From a virus: 52,282 nucleotides of DNA. The notes under the pieces are model-generated. The model ran no database searches and had not been told where the DNA came from. It worked only from the letters and a program-made list of their open reading frames with translations. The stretch covers positions 1 to 52,282 of the IMG/VR virus record IMGVR_UViG_3300006789_000002; one strand, 5' to 3'. The position numbers were made by a program, and so were the translations under genes. This document shows positions 35,732 to 43,028 of the stretch, piece after piece (position 1 is the first letter of the stretch; every line of letters starts with the position of its first letter).

Positions 35732-36364
35732 ATGTCATTAGAATACATCACTAAAGTCTTAAAGGTGGAGGTTAAGCCCACCCAGAAACTTATATTAATA
35801 GTCTTGGCAAACTACTCAGACGAGTTTGGACAGTCATACCCATCACACAAAAAACTTACAGAGCTAACAAATCTGTCATTGACCGCAATAAAAAGTAACT
35901 TAAAAGCACTTAAAGATATTGGTTATGTGGACTGGGAAAAAAGAAATAATACTAGCAATCTTTACAAATTAAATGTATGGGCGGGAGGCGACTACCCACG
36001 GGCGGGAGGTGACTACAATACTAAAGGTAATACTAAAAAGAAATATATACTTGATTTGAATAGAATTAATGAAATTTTTAAAGAGCAGTGCGACAAGGTA
36101 TTTTATGTGCATAGTGCGAATGCATTCAAGGCAGAGCCAAGATGGAAGGAACTGCGTGAATTGGGGAGAAAAGGAATCATCTCACCAAAGACTGGTATTG
36201 TTATTGATCTGACGCTAGAGGAGTTCTGGTATAAATATTTTGAAGTAGCAAACTCAGAAGGTCATAAGAAGTGGATTAGATCTTACTGGAGTAAGAAACC
36301 ACAACTAGTAACTATGCTAAGTGTAAATCAATTTGAAGCAATTATAGAGAGGCGATATGGATAA
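35732..36364 (+). CDS. HTH replication-initiator-like protein
   Basis: 210 residues. N-terminal winged-helix of the HTH_36 type (PTQKLILIVLANYSDEFGQS, then SLTAIKSNLKALKDIGYVDW), a Gly-rich repeat (WAGGDYPRAGGDY), and a C-terminal helical region with EEFWYKYFEVANSEGHKKWI. This arrangement is that of phage O/DnaD-like initiators that load DnaB, and the DnaB gene follows with an 8-base overlap. A transcriptional role is the alternative. Confidence 0.7.
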   Translation: MSLEYITKVLKVEVKPTQKLILIVLANYSDEFGQSYPSHKKLTELTNLSLTAIKSNLKALKDIGYVDWEKRNNTSNLYKLNVWAGGDYPRAGGDYNTKGNTKKKYILDLNRINEIFKEQCDKVFYVHSANAFKAEPRWKELRELGRKGIISPKTGIVIDLTLEEFWYKYFEVANSEGHKKWIRSYWSKKPQLVTMLSVNQFEAIIERRYG

Positions 36365-37661
36365 TATTTATGAATTAGAGGCAAACACAATTGGGTCCAT
36401 GGTGCTGGACTATGGAAAGTTTCAGGAGGCACAGGAGAAGGGATTGCTACCAGAGGACTTTGAGTTCTTATCTTATAGGCAGGCATATGAGATCATGATC
36501 GACAAGAACGCAAACGATATAGTAACAATAAGAAGCAACCTGAAAGATGACTACGCATTTAAAGAGGTGCAAGAGGCGACAGCACATTGTGTTAGTCCAG
36601 CTGGGTTTAGCAGTTGGCTAAAACTTATGCATTCCAAAACAGCAAACAACAAACTACTAAAGCTCGCAAGAGAAATACCAGTAATTGTTGAAGAGAAAAC
36701 CAGCATAGACGAAAAGGTAGATAGAGTTAATCAACTACTTATTGAAAATAAAATAACCAAAAACTCTGGTGCACCTAAAGAGGCAAGAGATATTCTTGAG
36801 ACGGTGCATGCAGAGCTAAGGAATGCTGGAACTGAGTCACAGAACATTGTCAGAACTGGTTTCCAAGGAATAGACTCGAAGATCAGAGGGTTCAAGCCTG
36901 GTGATTTGATTATTGTTGCTGGTAGACCAGGTATGGGAAAAACTACATGGGCTCTAAATATTGCATCGAACAATATATATAACGGCAAGAATGTTTTAAT
37001 CTTTAGCTTGGAAATGACCAACGAACAGTTAGTCAAGAAGATCATAAGCTCAGAGTCTGGCATATCAACAGACAAGATGTTGAGCGGAGAGCTTACAAGC
37101 TCTGACTGGAAAAACTTTGAAAGATCAAAAGAGAGATTGTCTAAGTGTGACTTATATATTTATGACAAATCTCCAATAACAATTGAAACCTTGGTGAATA
37201 AGACAAAGGCAATTCAGGCTGTAAAAGACATTGATCTTATTGTTGTGGACTACTTACAGTTACTTATGACTTCCAGCAAGGCACCTAGTACATCTGACAA
37301 CAGGACCGCATCAATGACCTACATATCAAACCTTTTAAAGGGTCTGGCAAAAGAAATAGGTTGCCCAGTGATATCTTTATCACAGCTAAACAGGGGAGTA
37401 GAATCAAGACCAGACAAAAGACCAGTGCTGTCCGACCTGCGTGACTCTGGTTCTATAGAACAAGATGCAGATATGGTTATAATGTTATATAGAGAGGATT
37501 ATTACGATGCTCTGGAAACAGGGAACTCTGAAATAATAATCAAGAAAAACAGAATGGGAGAAACAGGAACATTTGAATTAAGTTTTGATGGGGCTATGTC
37601 TAAATTTGTAGACCCAGAAGACGTTGCATTCGGGAGAAGAGAAGAATATGGGATCATCTGA
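36357..37661 (+). CDS. dnaB: DnaB-like replicative helicase
   Basis: 434 residues, similar to bacterial DnaB (about 460). N-terminal helical domain (YELEANTIGSMV), linker, RecA-fold from about 165. Walker A GRPGMGKTTW, Walker B LIVVDYLQLL, H3/arginine region VISLSQLNRGVESRPDKRP followed by LRDSGSIEQDADMVIMLYR. All ATPase motifs are intact. It unwinds DNA at the fork; as the phage shows no polymerase or primase, it would rely on host enzymes. The next gene starts 14 bases before its stop. Confidence 0.93.
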   Translation: MDNIYELEANTIGSMVLDYGKFQEAQEKGLLPEDFEFLSYRQAYEIMIDKNANDIVTIRSNLKDDYAFKEVQEATAHCVSPAGFSSWLKLMHSKTANNKLLKLAREIPVIVEEKTSIDEKVDRVNQLLIENKITKNSGAPKEARDILETVHAELRNAGTESQNIVRTGFQGIDSKIRGFKPGDLIIVAGRPGMGKTTWALNIASNNIYNGKNVLIFSLEMTNEQLVKKIISSESGISTDKMLSGELTSSDWKNFERSKERLSKCDLYIYDKSPITIETLVNKTKAIQAVKDIDLIVVDYLQLLMTSSKAPSTSDNRTASMTYISNLLKGLAKEIGCPVISLSQLNRGVESRPDKRPVLSDLRDSGSIEQDADMVIMLYREDYYDALETGNSEIIIKKNRMGETGTFELSFDGAMSKFVDPEDVAFGRREEYGII

Positions 37662-37983
37662 AAATTTTCATCAACAACTAAGAGATATAATACCAAAAAT
37701 ATCAGAGGCTAGGGTTAACGTATTGAAGGCGGACGTTGGTCTAAAGAGAGTATTCTGGAGAGAACTATGCATTGCTAAGGAAGACGGTGAGAGAAGTTAT
37801 AACTCACAGAAATCTAAAGCAGAAGCAACTGACGAATATGCACAGGCATCAATGAAAGTTGCGGTGGCTAAGGCATCACTTGACGCATTACAAACAGAGA
37901 AACTGGCGGTAGACATGCAGTTTGAAGAATGGAGAACTAAAATGGCAAACTTAAGATCAGAGAGGAATAGATATGGGGCATGA
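37648..37983 (+). CDS. Hypothetical coiled-coil protein, 111 aa
   Basis: Start chosen at 37648 after GAAGAGAAGA; an earlier in-frame ATG at 37624 lies deeper in dnaB. Entirely helical and charged (DEYAQASMKVAVAKASLDAL). Embedded between dnaB and a nuclease gene with short overlaps. No known domain. Confidence 0.6.
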   Translation: MGSSENFHQQLRDIIPKISEARVNVLKADVGLKRVFWRELCIAKEDGERSYNSQKSKAEATDEYAQASMKVAVAKASLDALQTEKLAVDMQFEEWRTKMANLRSERNRYGA

Positions 37984-38131
37984 TAATTTTAAAAGCTTTT
38001 GTAGAATGATGCATGAGGAATGCAGATCAGAAAGAAGAAGGCATAACGAAAAAGAAATTAGTTTTGAGGACTACATCAAGACTAACAACAAAATGTTATT
38101 AAAGAAGTATGCAGGGCAGATCGCCAAATAA
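37973..38131 (+). CDS. Hypothetical protein, 52 aa
   Basis: MGHDNFKSFCRMMHEECRSE then a basic stretch and KKYAGQIAK. Overlaps genes on both sides (11 and 23 bases). Charged, helical, two Cys and several His; no domain recognised. Confidence 0.5.
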   Translation: MGHDNFKSFCRMMHEECRSERRRHNEKEISFEDYIKTNNKMLLKKYAGQIAK

Positions 38132-38417
38132 AGAAGAACGTGATTGGATGGATTCTATATCTAACTTTGGATGTATAGTATGCCATCTTTTCTATGACTG
38201 CTACTCACCAGCGGAGGTTCATCATATAGATGGAAAAACAAAACCAAATGCACACTTGATGTCATTAAGTCTGTGTTACAAACATCACAGAGAAGGAATC
38301 AACAATGATCTTTATGTTTCACGGCATCCTTTCAAGCGGGAGTTTGAGAGAAGATATGGAAAGCAGACTGATCTTTTAAAGAAACTAAAGAATTTAATTA
38401 AGAGCAAAGGAGAATAA
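38109..38417 (+). CDS. Ref-like RecA-dependent HNH nuclease
   Basis: 102 residues. The pattern SPNKEERDWMDSISNFGCIV, SPAEVHHIDGK, SLCYKHHREG, HPFKREFERRYG is that of the P1 Ref family, HNH nucleases that cut DNA within RecA filaments. His-His and the downstream His pair are present, as are the two Cys of the CxxC element. It fits with the recombination genes across the control region. Confidence 0.8.
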   Translation: MQGRSPNKEERDWMDSISNFGCIVCHLFYDCYSPAEVHHIDGKTKPNAHLMSLSLCYKHHREGINNDLYVSRHPFKREFERRYGKQTDLLKKLKNLIKSKGE

Positions 38418-38418
38418 T

Positions 38419-38580
38419 ATGAAGTGTTGGCAATGTAATGAACAATTAATATGGGGTGGCGACCATACAGGAGAGGATTACGGTAATGAAGATTATCAAA
38501 TTGTAAGTAATTTATCTTGTCCTAAATGTGACGCACTGGTTCTTGTTTATCATCAAAAAAAAGAGGCTACAGATGAGTAA
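38419..38580 (+). CDS. Small zinc-ribbon protein, 53 aa
   Basis: CWQC at residues 3-6 and CPKC at 34-37 form a two-knuckle zinc ribbon; between them is an acidic/aromatic loop (IWGGDHTGEDYGNEDY). Starts 2 bases after the nuclease, after AAAGGAGAATA. Possibly nucleic-acid or protein binding. Confidence 0.65.
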   Translation: MKCWQCNEQLIWGGDHTGEDYGNEDYQIVSNLSCPKCDALVLVYHQKKEATDE

Positions 38581-38716
38581 TCATGGAGAATGGAGAGGAG
38601 GTAAGGGTTCTGTAAGAAGAAAATCTAACGATAAACTATATTCAGAAAACTGGGATAAGATTTTTAATAAAAAAAACAAGGAAGATAAATGCCAAAAAGA
38701 AAAAAAGAAAAAATAA
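38573..38716 (+). CDS. Small basic protein, 47 aa
   Basis: Start at 38573 overlaps the upstream stop. Sequence GEWRGGKGSVRRKSNDKLYS then a Lys-rich tail (KKNKEDKCQKEKKKK). A similar GKGS-x-RR pattern is frequent in short phage proteins near DUF3310 genes. Function unknown. Confidence 0.55.
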   Translation: MSNHGEWRGGKGSVRRKSNDKLYSENWDKIFNKKNKEDKCQKEKKKK

Positions 38717-38982
38717 ATTATAAGTACAACGAAGGCGAACTAATTAATGAGTTTGCAAAGTATGTAGATAAAACATATGAGCAACATTATTCCTTAAACA
38801 AGTTTCAGGCTACAGAATTTATTATGGACAGCGGTCATGGGGAGGGGTTCTGCATGGGTAATGTAATGAAATATGCACAACGCTATGGCAAAAAGGAAGG
38901 AAAGAACAGGGCTGATATACTTAAAGTAATTCATTATGGGTTCTTTGCATTGTATAACCACGACATGCAGAACAAGAAGTGA
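38689..38982 (+). CDS. DUF3310 (SaV-like) protein, 97 aa
   Basis: Core matches DUF3310: GFCMGNVMKYAQRYGKKEGK followed by RADILKVIHYGFFAL. DUF3310 proteins are widespread in phages, with no settled function. Lys-rich N-terminus overlaps the previous gene by 28 bases. Confidence 0.7.
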   Translation: MPKRKKEKINYKYNEGELINEFAKYVDKTYEQHYSLNKFQATEFIMDSGHGEGFCMGNVMKYAQRYGKKEGKNRADILKVIHYGFFALYNHDMQNKK

Positions 38983-39272
38983 AACATGTTACCGTCTTTG
39001 GAGATATAGATTTGTTGAGCTACGCAAATGCAATAGCCAACATGCCTACACATGCAGATAGAAAAAAATATTTAGAAGATGTAGATGAAAAGTTTTATGA
39101 TTTGTTGTATCTTTTATCTATGCAGATGGGAATCTGCAATACCATTGCAAGGCTTTCGACTCGGGAAAAAAGAAAGAAAGCATGGGAAGAATTACCAGAT
39201 CACACCAGATCACTTAAAAGTATGAAGGAAATGGTCTATAGTAGAGTAGTTAGAAAATTTAAAAGGAGATAA
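38979..39272 (+). CDS. Hypothetical protein, 97 aa
   Basis: Mostly helical and basic, with the opening MKHVTVFGDIDLLSYANAIA and C-terminal RRVVRKFKRR-like tail (SRVVRKFKRR). ATGA-type overlap with the DUF3310 gene. No domain recognised. Confidence 0.6.
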   Translation: MKHVTVFGDIDLLSYANAIANMPTHADRKKYLEDVDEKFYDLLYLLSMQMGICNTIARLSTREKRKKAWEELPDHTRSLKSMKEMVYSRVVRKFKRR

Positions 39273-39274
39273 TT

Positions 39275-39364
39275 ATGCCAAAAGGACCAGGAACATACGG
39301 ATCTAAAGTCGGAAGACCACCAATGAAAAAAGGTAAAAAGAAATCCGCTAAAAAGAAAAAGTAA
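39275..39364 (+). CDS. Very short basic phage protein, 29 aa
   Basis: Opens MPKGPGTYGSKVGRPP and ends in a Lys run. AAAGGAGATAATT precedes the ATG. The MPKGPGTYG opening recurs in marine phages. Its stop overlaps the next start. Confidence 0.6.
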   Translation: MPKGPGTYGSKVGRPPMKKGKKKSAKKKK

Positions 39365-39549
39365 TGGCTTCTAAAAAGAAATCCACAGTCAACTCTGCGG
39401 GTAACTATACGAAACCAACCATGCGTAAGAACCTGTTTAATCGTATAAAGGCAGGATCAAAAGGTGGTAGAGCTGGTCAGTGGTCAGCAAGGAAAGCCCA
39501 GATGTTAGCAAAAATGTATCGAGCAAAGGGCGGAGGTTATAAGAAATGA
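39364..39549 (+). CDS. DUF5872-like basic protein, 61 aa
   Basis: Contains the conserved block FNRIKAGSKGGRAGQWSARK followed by AQMLAKMYRAKGGGYK, typical of DUF5872, known from phages and large DNA viruses. Strongly basic; probably binds nucleic acid. Overlaps neighbours by 1-4 bases. Confidence 0.72.
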   Translation: MASKKKSTVNSAGNYTKPTMRKNLFNRIKAGSKGGRAGQWSARKAQMLAKMYRAKGGGYKK

Positions 39550-39677
39550 TTGGTAAATTATTTGACAGGTTTATTGAGTGGACGCTTAACAGACAAGAAC
39601 AACACTTAATGCAAAAACCCAAGCCCAAGAGAAGAGTTTCAAGGGTAAGACGTAAGGCTAACGCCAAAAAGAAATAG
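39546..39677 (+). CDS. Small basic protein, 43 aa
   Basis: Aromatic/charged N-terminus (MIGKLFDRFIEWTLNRQEQH) and Arg/Lys-rich tail (KPKRRVSRVRRKANAKKK). ATGA overlap with upstream gene. Function unknown; part of the basic block. Confidence 0.55.
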   Translation: MIGKLFDRFIEWTLNRQEQHLMQKPKPKRRVSRVRRKANAKKK

Positions 39678-39680
39678 GTT

Positions 39681-39923
39681 ATGCCGTTAAAGAAAACACA
39701 AAAGTCTTTAATTAGATGGACAAAACAAAAGTGGAGAACTGCTAGTGGTAAAAAATCTAGCAAGACTGGTGAGGTTTATGCACCAGCCAAGACCATTGCT
39801 AAGTTGAAGTCCACAGCCAAGGGTAGGAAGAAGCTATCTAAAGCAAACACAGTTAAAAGAAAAGCAACCGCAAAGGGCAAACAACATGCTAAACACGGAT
39901 TGCACAAGGGAAGAAAAAGATAA
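39681..39923 (+). CDS. Basic protein with KxWxxQKWxxxSGK motif, 80 aa
   Basis: SLIRWTKQKWRTASGKKSSK near the N-terminus and GKQHAKHGLHKGRKR at the end are the two conserved parts of a phage protein type often fused or adjacent to DUF5872. Over one third Lys/Arg. Probably DNA or RNA binding. Confidence 0.7.
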   Translation: MPLKKTQKSLIRWTKQKWRTASGKKSSKTGEVYAPAKTIAKLKSTAKGRKKLSKANTVKRKATAKGKQHAKHGLHKGRKR

Positions 39924-40258
39924 TGGCTACAGTAAAAGATACTAAGAGAGTTTCAAACGGAGTCGTTTACAGGGGTAAGAAATACCCTGGGTTTAACAAA
40001 CCAAAAAGAAACAGTGGGTCAAGCAAACACAAGATGGAGGTTCTTGCTAAGAAGGGTAATGAAATCAAGGTCGTCAGATTTGGTCACAAAGACTATGGTC
40101 ATAATTACTCTAGTAAAGCTAGGGACAACTATCTTAAACGATCCGCAGGAATCAAGAACAAATCTGGTGGGCTTACGAAGGATGATAAGTTCTCTGCAAA
40201 CCACTGGGCGAGAAAAGTATTATGGGCAGGCAAAGGCGGAAAGAAAAAGAGTCCCTAA
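39923..40258 (+). CDS. Basic DUF6321-like protein, 111 aa
   Basis: KYPGFNKPKRNSGSSKHKME, VVRFGHKDYGHNYS and SANHWARKVLWAGK match a conserved phage/virus family of about 110 residues. Starts on the previous stop. Last of the five-gene basic block; function unknown. Confidence 0.7.
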   Translation: MATVKDTKRVSNGVVYRGKKYPGFNKPKRNSGSSKHKMEVLAKKGNEIKVVRFGHKDYGHNYSSKARDNYLKRSAGIKNKSGGLTKDDKFSANHWARKVLWAGKGGKKKSP

Positions 40259-40306
40259 AACGTATCTTAGATGAATTAATTTACAATTTCGTTTATCATA
40301 ATAGGT

Positions 40307-40474
40307 GTGATCTTATATAGCGAACAGGAATTACATACTGCCTACAGGAAATATGTAGCCTCGTTTAAAGAAACCCCACATTTAATTATCCCAACCTTTA
40401 AAGAATTTAGAGAAATCTATGAAGAGTATTGGGACTGGTACTTTAGCAATGAGCAAAAAAGAAGAACTCATTAA
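40307..40474 (+). pseudogene. Possible degraded or atypically started small ORF, 55 aa
   Basis: From GTG at 40307 the frame encodes ILYSEQELHTAYRKYVASFK and a Trp/Tyr-rich end. The same frame upstream reads ATG-AAT-TAA then FTISFIIIGVILYSEQEL, i.e. a natural signal-like start broken by one stop codon (40277-40279). Either a nonsense mutation or an internal start. It overlaps the next gene by 26 bases. Confidence 0.4.
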
Positions 40475-40646
40475 TCTATTTAAAGAAAAGGGATTCGAGA
40501 GAGTTTCTCTTCGATGGATTCCAACAAACCCCTACGGCAAAAGACACAAGTTGACTGGATGGATTTACAGAATATCTGGTGACGATGAGTGGTCTGTTCT
40601 TGGGAAAAACTTTGAGGATTCATCAAGGGCTATCGATCTCTTATAA
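40449..40646 (+). CDS. Hypothetical protein, 65 aa
   Basis: Start at 40449. Helix (KKEELINLFKEKGFERVSLR) then beta strands (LTGWIYRISGDDEWSVLG). Last gene before the terminator at 40652. No domain recognised. Confidence 0.6.
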   Translation: MSKKEELINLFKEKGFERVSLRWIPTNPYGKRHKLTGWIYRISGDDEWSVLGKNFEDSSRAIDLL

Positions 40647-40651
40647 ACAAA

Positions 40652-40681
40652 AAAGCGGAGTAAGGACCCCGCTTTATTTTT
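40652..40681. terminator. Bidirectional intrinsic terminator
   Basis: AAAGCGG (40652-40658), ten-base loop, CCGCTTT (40669-40675), then ATTTTTG; the minus strand also has a T run after the stem. It separates the rightward replication operon from the convergent ribozyme-bearing operon. Confidence 0.85.
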
Positions 40682-40688
40682 GTTCGAT

Positions 40689-40838
40689 CTATTTTTTCTT
40701 TCTGTGTTCCTCCTCATAAGTAGTAAACCTTTTCTTACATCTCAGGCATTCCCTTCGTCTTTTGATGATCTCTCCATCAATGATCTTACGGACATCAACA
40801 ACCCTTGATCCTGATCCACATTCTGAACAAGTCATCAT
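40689..40838 (-). CDS. NrdR-like zinc-ribbon protein lacking the ATP-cone, 49 aa
   Basis: Residues [20 protein letters not shown], then [19 protein letters not shown], match the N-terminal zinc ribbon of NrdR (C-x2-C ... RRRREC-x2-C-x-x-RFTTYE). NrdR is normally about 150 residues with an ATP-cone that senses dATP/ATP and represses ribonucleotide reductase genes. Only the DNA-binding ribbon is here, ending in EEHRKKK. It could bind NrdR boxes in the host without nucleotide control. It starts on the stop of the upstream gene (ATGA) and ends just before the terminator. Confidence 0.75.
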   Translation of the reverse strand: MMTCSECGSGSRVVDVRKIIDGEIIKRRRECLRCKKRFTTYEEEHRKKK

Positions 40839-41164
40839 TCCACCTCCCAAGGTTCATAGTTTTGAAGATCATCTTCGTGATAGTATTCCATGCTCCAGAT
40901 CGTTCTAGCATCCCACTTACAAGAAAAAATACCAGAGTCCTTTAGATCATAAAAAAGATTCCAAAATTTCTCACGTCTTTTTTGAACAACAGAACTTCCA
41001 AAGTCCGAACAAATCATATGTCCAATATCTCTTTTATTCTGAGCATCTAGGAACTTTGCTACTCTGTGCCTATCTTTCCAATCTATTGGAATGATCTTGT
41101 TGATAGAACTCATCCCAAACTTTGACATATCTCCAGAGACTGAAGCCAAACATAACTTAATCAT
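40835..41164 (-). CDS. Hypothetical protein, 109 aa
   Basis: Start at 41164 ([16 protein letters not shown]) follows GGAGGTG inside the end of the upstream gene. Contains [20 protein letters not shown] and a Trp-rich C-terminus. I do not recognise a domain. Confidence 0.6.
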   Translation of the reverse strand: MIKLCLASVSGDMSKFGMSSINKIIPIDWKDRHRVAKFLDAQNKRDIGHMICSDFGSSVVQKRREKFWNLFYDLKDSGIFSCKWDARTIWSMEYYHEDDLQNYEPWEVE

Positions 41165-41660
41165 TACGCACCTCCTCTGGTCTATATTCCCAAACATCGT
41201 AGTCACCAATGAGCTCACTAGTAACAACATCAAGCAGGGCTTTGGATAGCCAATAAGCGTCAGACTGCATCCAATCTTCATGCTCACATGACTGGTACAT
41301 ATAACAATTAATCATTCCGTAAAGGTCCTTAGTACTTACTCTAGGGTAGCCCTTAGTTCTTGACTGACATTGATTGACATAAAGTAGGATCATACTTTCA
41401 TCAAACTCATTGTCCTCGCCCTCAGGGTTCCATGTAAAGAAACTCTTCCAGCTATCAGGATATCTAGCCTGTAGGCTTGTAACATTAGCCCTTGCTAGTA
41501 TCTCAACCGCCTCCTGCGGGGAAGAAAAAGAAATCTTCTCCTTCGTAACCAAGTTATAGGCATGACTAACAATCTTGTCACTAGACATGGGCACACTACC
41601 GTTACCAAAGAACTTACCCATCTCACCCATATGATCAGCATTACATAAAAACGCACTCAT
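41157..41660 (-). CDS. Hypothetical conserved phage protein, 167 aa
   Basis: Cytoplasmic, rich in Tyr, Trp and Asp; the segment MINCYMYQSCEHEDW and AYWLSKALLDVVTSELIG looks helical and conserved in style. MSAFLCNADHMGEM start. Preceded by GGAGGTGAAATAATG. Role unknown; part of the early-type operon. Confidence 0.6.
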   Translation of the reverse strand: MSAFLCNADHMGEMGKFFGNGSVPMSSDKIVSHAYNLVTKEKISFSSPQEAVEILARANVTSLQARYPDSWKSFFTWNPEGEDNEFDESMILLYVNQCQSRTKGYPRVSTKDLYGMINCYMYQSCEHEDWMQSDAYWLSKALLDVVTSELIGDYDVWEYRPEEVRND

Positions 41661-41869
41661 TATTTCACCTCCTTGATTAAAACTGTTCGCATTATTTCTT
41701 CTACGCCATCAGCAATATTGCAGAACTCGTCTTGTTTCTCTTCTGTCTTGGTGCCATCATCATTATAGATTGGGTCAATTGATGAATACTCTAAGACATA
41801 GTCAGAAAGTCTAGCGTAGAGCTCAACCCACTTTTCAGCGGGTAAAGTTATTTTATTAATCCCGTCCAT
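41660..41869 (-). CDS. Hypothetical protein, 69 aa
   Basis: Acidic helical protein (KWVELYARLSDYVLEYSSID), start overlapping the upstream stop, with GGGAGGTGAAA as ribosome site. Unknown function. Confidence 0.6.
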   Translation of the reverse strand: MDGINKITLPAEKWVELYARLSDYVLEYSSIDPIYNDDGTKTEEKQDEFCNIADGVEEIMRTVLIKEVK

Positions 41870-42009
41870 TATTTCACCTCCCTTAGTGTTTCATGATCTT
41901 CTTCAGTTGATTCACCATCCAAGACTCTTGATAGAGCCTTGAGCTGGTCCGTGTTTAGATTATCCAATACATCTAAATTGAATATTCCTAAGTTATTAAA
42001 TTGGTCCAT
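41869..42009 (-). CDS. Small acidic protein, 46 aa
   Basis: MDQFNNLGIFNLDVLDNLNT and an acidic end (GESTEEDHETLREVK). Starts and stops overlap neighbours (TAATG). Acidic small proteins of early phage operons often bind host enzymes; here this is only a possibility. Confidence 0.6.
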   Translation of the reverse strand: MDQFNNLGIFNLDVLDNLNTDQLKALSRVLDGESTEEDHETLREVK

Positions 42010-42191
42010 TATTCACCTCCTAGTGTTATTAAACCTTGTTCTATTAAACCCATTGCAGTTCTACCAAACCAGCCCTGAAGTTGCCAAGCAAGACCAGTGT
42101 CAACTAAATGTTGCCATGCCTCCCTGACTTGATCCTCATGATCAGCTGGAATGAATCCCTCTGCAATACCTACAGCTGTGTAATTATCCAT
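42009..42191 (-). CDS. DUF7417-like conserved phage protein, 60 aa
   Basis: AWQHLVDTGLAWQLQGWFGR followed by TAMGLIEQGLI is a strongly conserved pattern in many unrelated phages. Start at 42191 overlaps the upstream stop. Function unknown. Confidence 0.7.
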   Translation of the reverse strand: MDNYTAVGIAEGFIPADHEDQVREAWQHLVDTGLAWQLQGWFGRTAMGLIEQGLITLGGE

Positions 42192-42298
42192 TATGATTGA
42201 CCCCCAAAAGCTAAAGCGTATGCCAGTGCAATTGATAGGGCTATTGGCGTACATATTATGATTGCGAACAACGTGTAAGTAAGTCTATCTATATCCAT
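42191..42298 (-). CDS. Small membrane protein, 35 aa
   Basis: One hydrophobic span (FAIIICTPIALSIALAYALA) after a short charged N-terminus. Overlaps its downstream neighbour by one base. Confidence 0.55.
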   Translation of the reverse strand: MDIDRLTYTLFAIIICTPIALSIALAYALAFGGQS

Positions 42299-42300
42299 TG

Positions 42301-42480
42301 TTACACCTCTCTCTTTAATGCAACCCACTCAAACTTGTAACCAAGCTTCTTGAGAAGATTTAGATCAAGATCAGAAAAGGTCTTGGTTCCCTTGAAAGAT
42401 GCAAGCATCTTGCCTTGGATACAGGCTGGATAAACAAGCTCATTTCCAAATACGTTTTTTATTATCAGTTCTATTGTCAT
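42301..42480 (-). CDS. Hypothetical protein, 59 aa, downstream of ribozyme 1
   Basis: ATG at 42480 preceded by GTAGGAGGAAAT. Strand-rich N-terminus (IELIIKNVFGNELVYPACIQ) and helical end. No domain recognised. Its ribosome site lies directly 3' of the predicted hammerhead cleavage segment. Confidence 0.6.
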   Translation of the reverse strand: MTIELIIKNVFGNELVYPACIQGKMLASFKGTKTFSDLDLNLLKKLGYKFEWVALKREV

Positions 42481-42501
42481 ATTTCCTCCTACGGTTTGTT
42501 T

Positions 42502-42569
42502 GACTAAGACCTCCTCGATTCGCGGGGAAAAGAGAAGGTTTCGACCAATCAGGTCATCATCAGTTAGCC
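42502..42569 (-). ncRNA. Type I hammerhead ribozyme, copy 1 (variant)
   Basis: Minus strand 5'-3': stem I GGCTAA, core CTGATGA, stem II GACC/GGTC with loop TGATT, GAAA, stem III CCTTCTC/GAGGAGG with a 15-base loop, then TC and closing TTAGTC. Cleavage is predicted after the C of the GTC triplet. It differs from copies 2 and 3 by a longer stem III and by one extra U between core and stem II (base 42556), which might weaken activity. It begins at the stop codon of the 42569-42952 gene. Confidence 0.8.
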
Positions 42570-42952
42570 TATGAGTGAAAGAACATATCCCAGCTACGAA
42601 CTATGTCGTATACGTTGTACTCAGAACCATTCTTGATAGCCTCAGCAAGATCATTGAAGACCGCCTTTCTATACTCATACCTGTCAGGCTTGTTGATGGT
42701 GTAGCCCTTGTCCATGAAGTAGGCATAGCTTTCTATGATCCCATAATCCTTGGACTGCTCTTTGGTGATCCATTTAGCCATGTCTTCTGCTTGATCATGA
42801 AAAGATTTTTTGAGCTCAACATATTTCAAGAAGTTGCCGTGGTTGATTAAAGACAATTCATCCTTATCAGCTGTACCCATAATCTTAGTAGCAATAGCCA
42901 TTTCTTTTTCCCAAGTTAGTTGAGCATCAGTTTTAGTATTTAGTTTTGTCAT
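42569..42952 (-). CDS. Hypothetical protein, 127 aa, between ribozymes 1 and 2
   Basis: Helical, charged (LKKSFHDQAEDMAKWITKEQ), with aromatic residues at the C-terminus. ATG after TAGGAGGTAAAT. Its stop TAG overlaps the 5' end of ribozyme 1. No known domain. Confidence 0.6.
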   Translation of the reverse strand: MTKLNTKTDAQLTWEKEMAIATKIMGTADKDELSLINHGNFLKYVELKKSFHDQAEDMAKWITKEQSKDYGIIESYAYFMDKGYTINKPDRYEYRKAVFNDLAEAIKNGSEYNVYDIVRSWDMFFHS

Positions 42953-42976
42953 ATTTACCTCCTAAGTAATTGTTTT

Positions 42977-43028
42977 GACTAAGACTCCCCGTGGGGAGTT
43001 TCGCTCACTAAGAGCTCATCAGTTAGCC
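42977..43028 (-). ncRNA. Type I hammerhead ribozyme, copy 2
   Basis: Minus strand: GGCTAA, CTGATGA, stem II GCTC/GAGC (loop TTAGT), GAAA, stem III CTCCC/GGGAG (loop CACG), TC, TTAGTC. All invariant core bases present; cleavage after GTC. It starts on the stop codon of the 43028-43516 gene and ends 25 bases before the next ATG. Confidence 0.93.
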
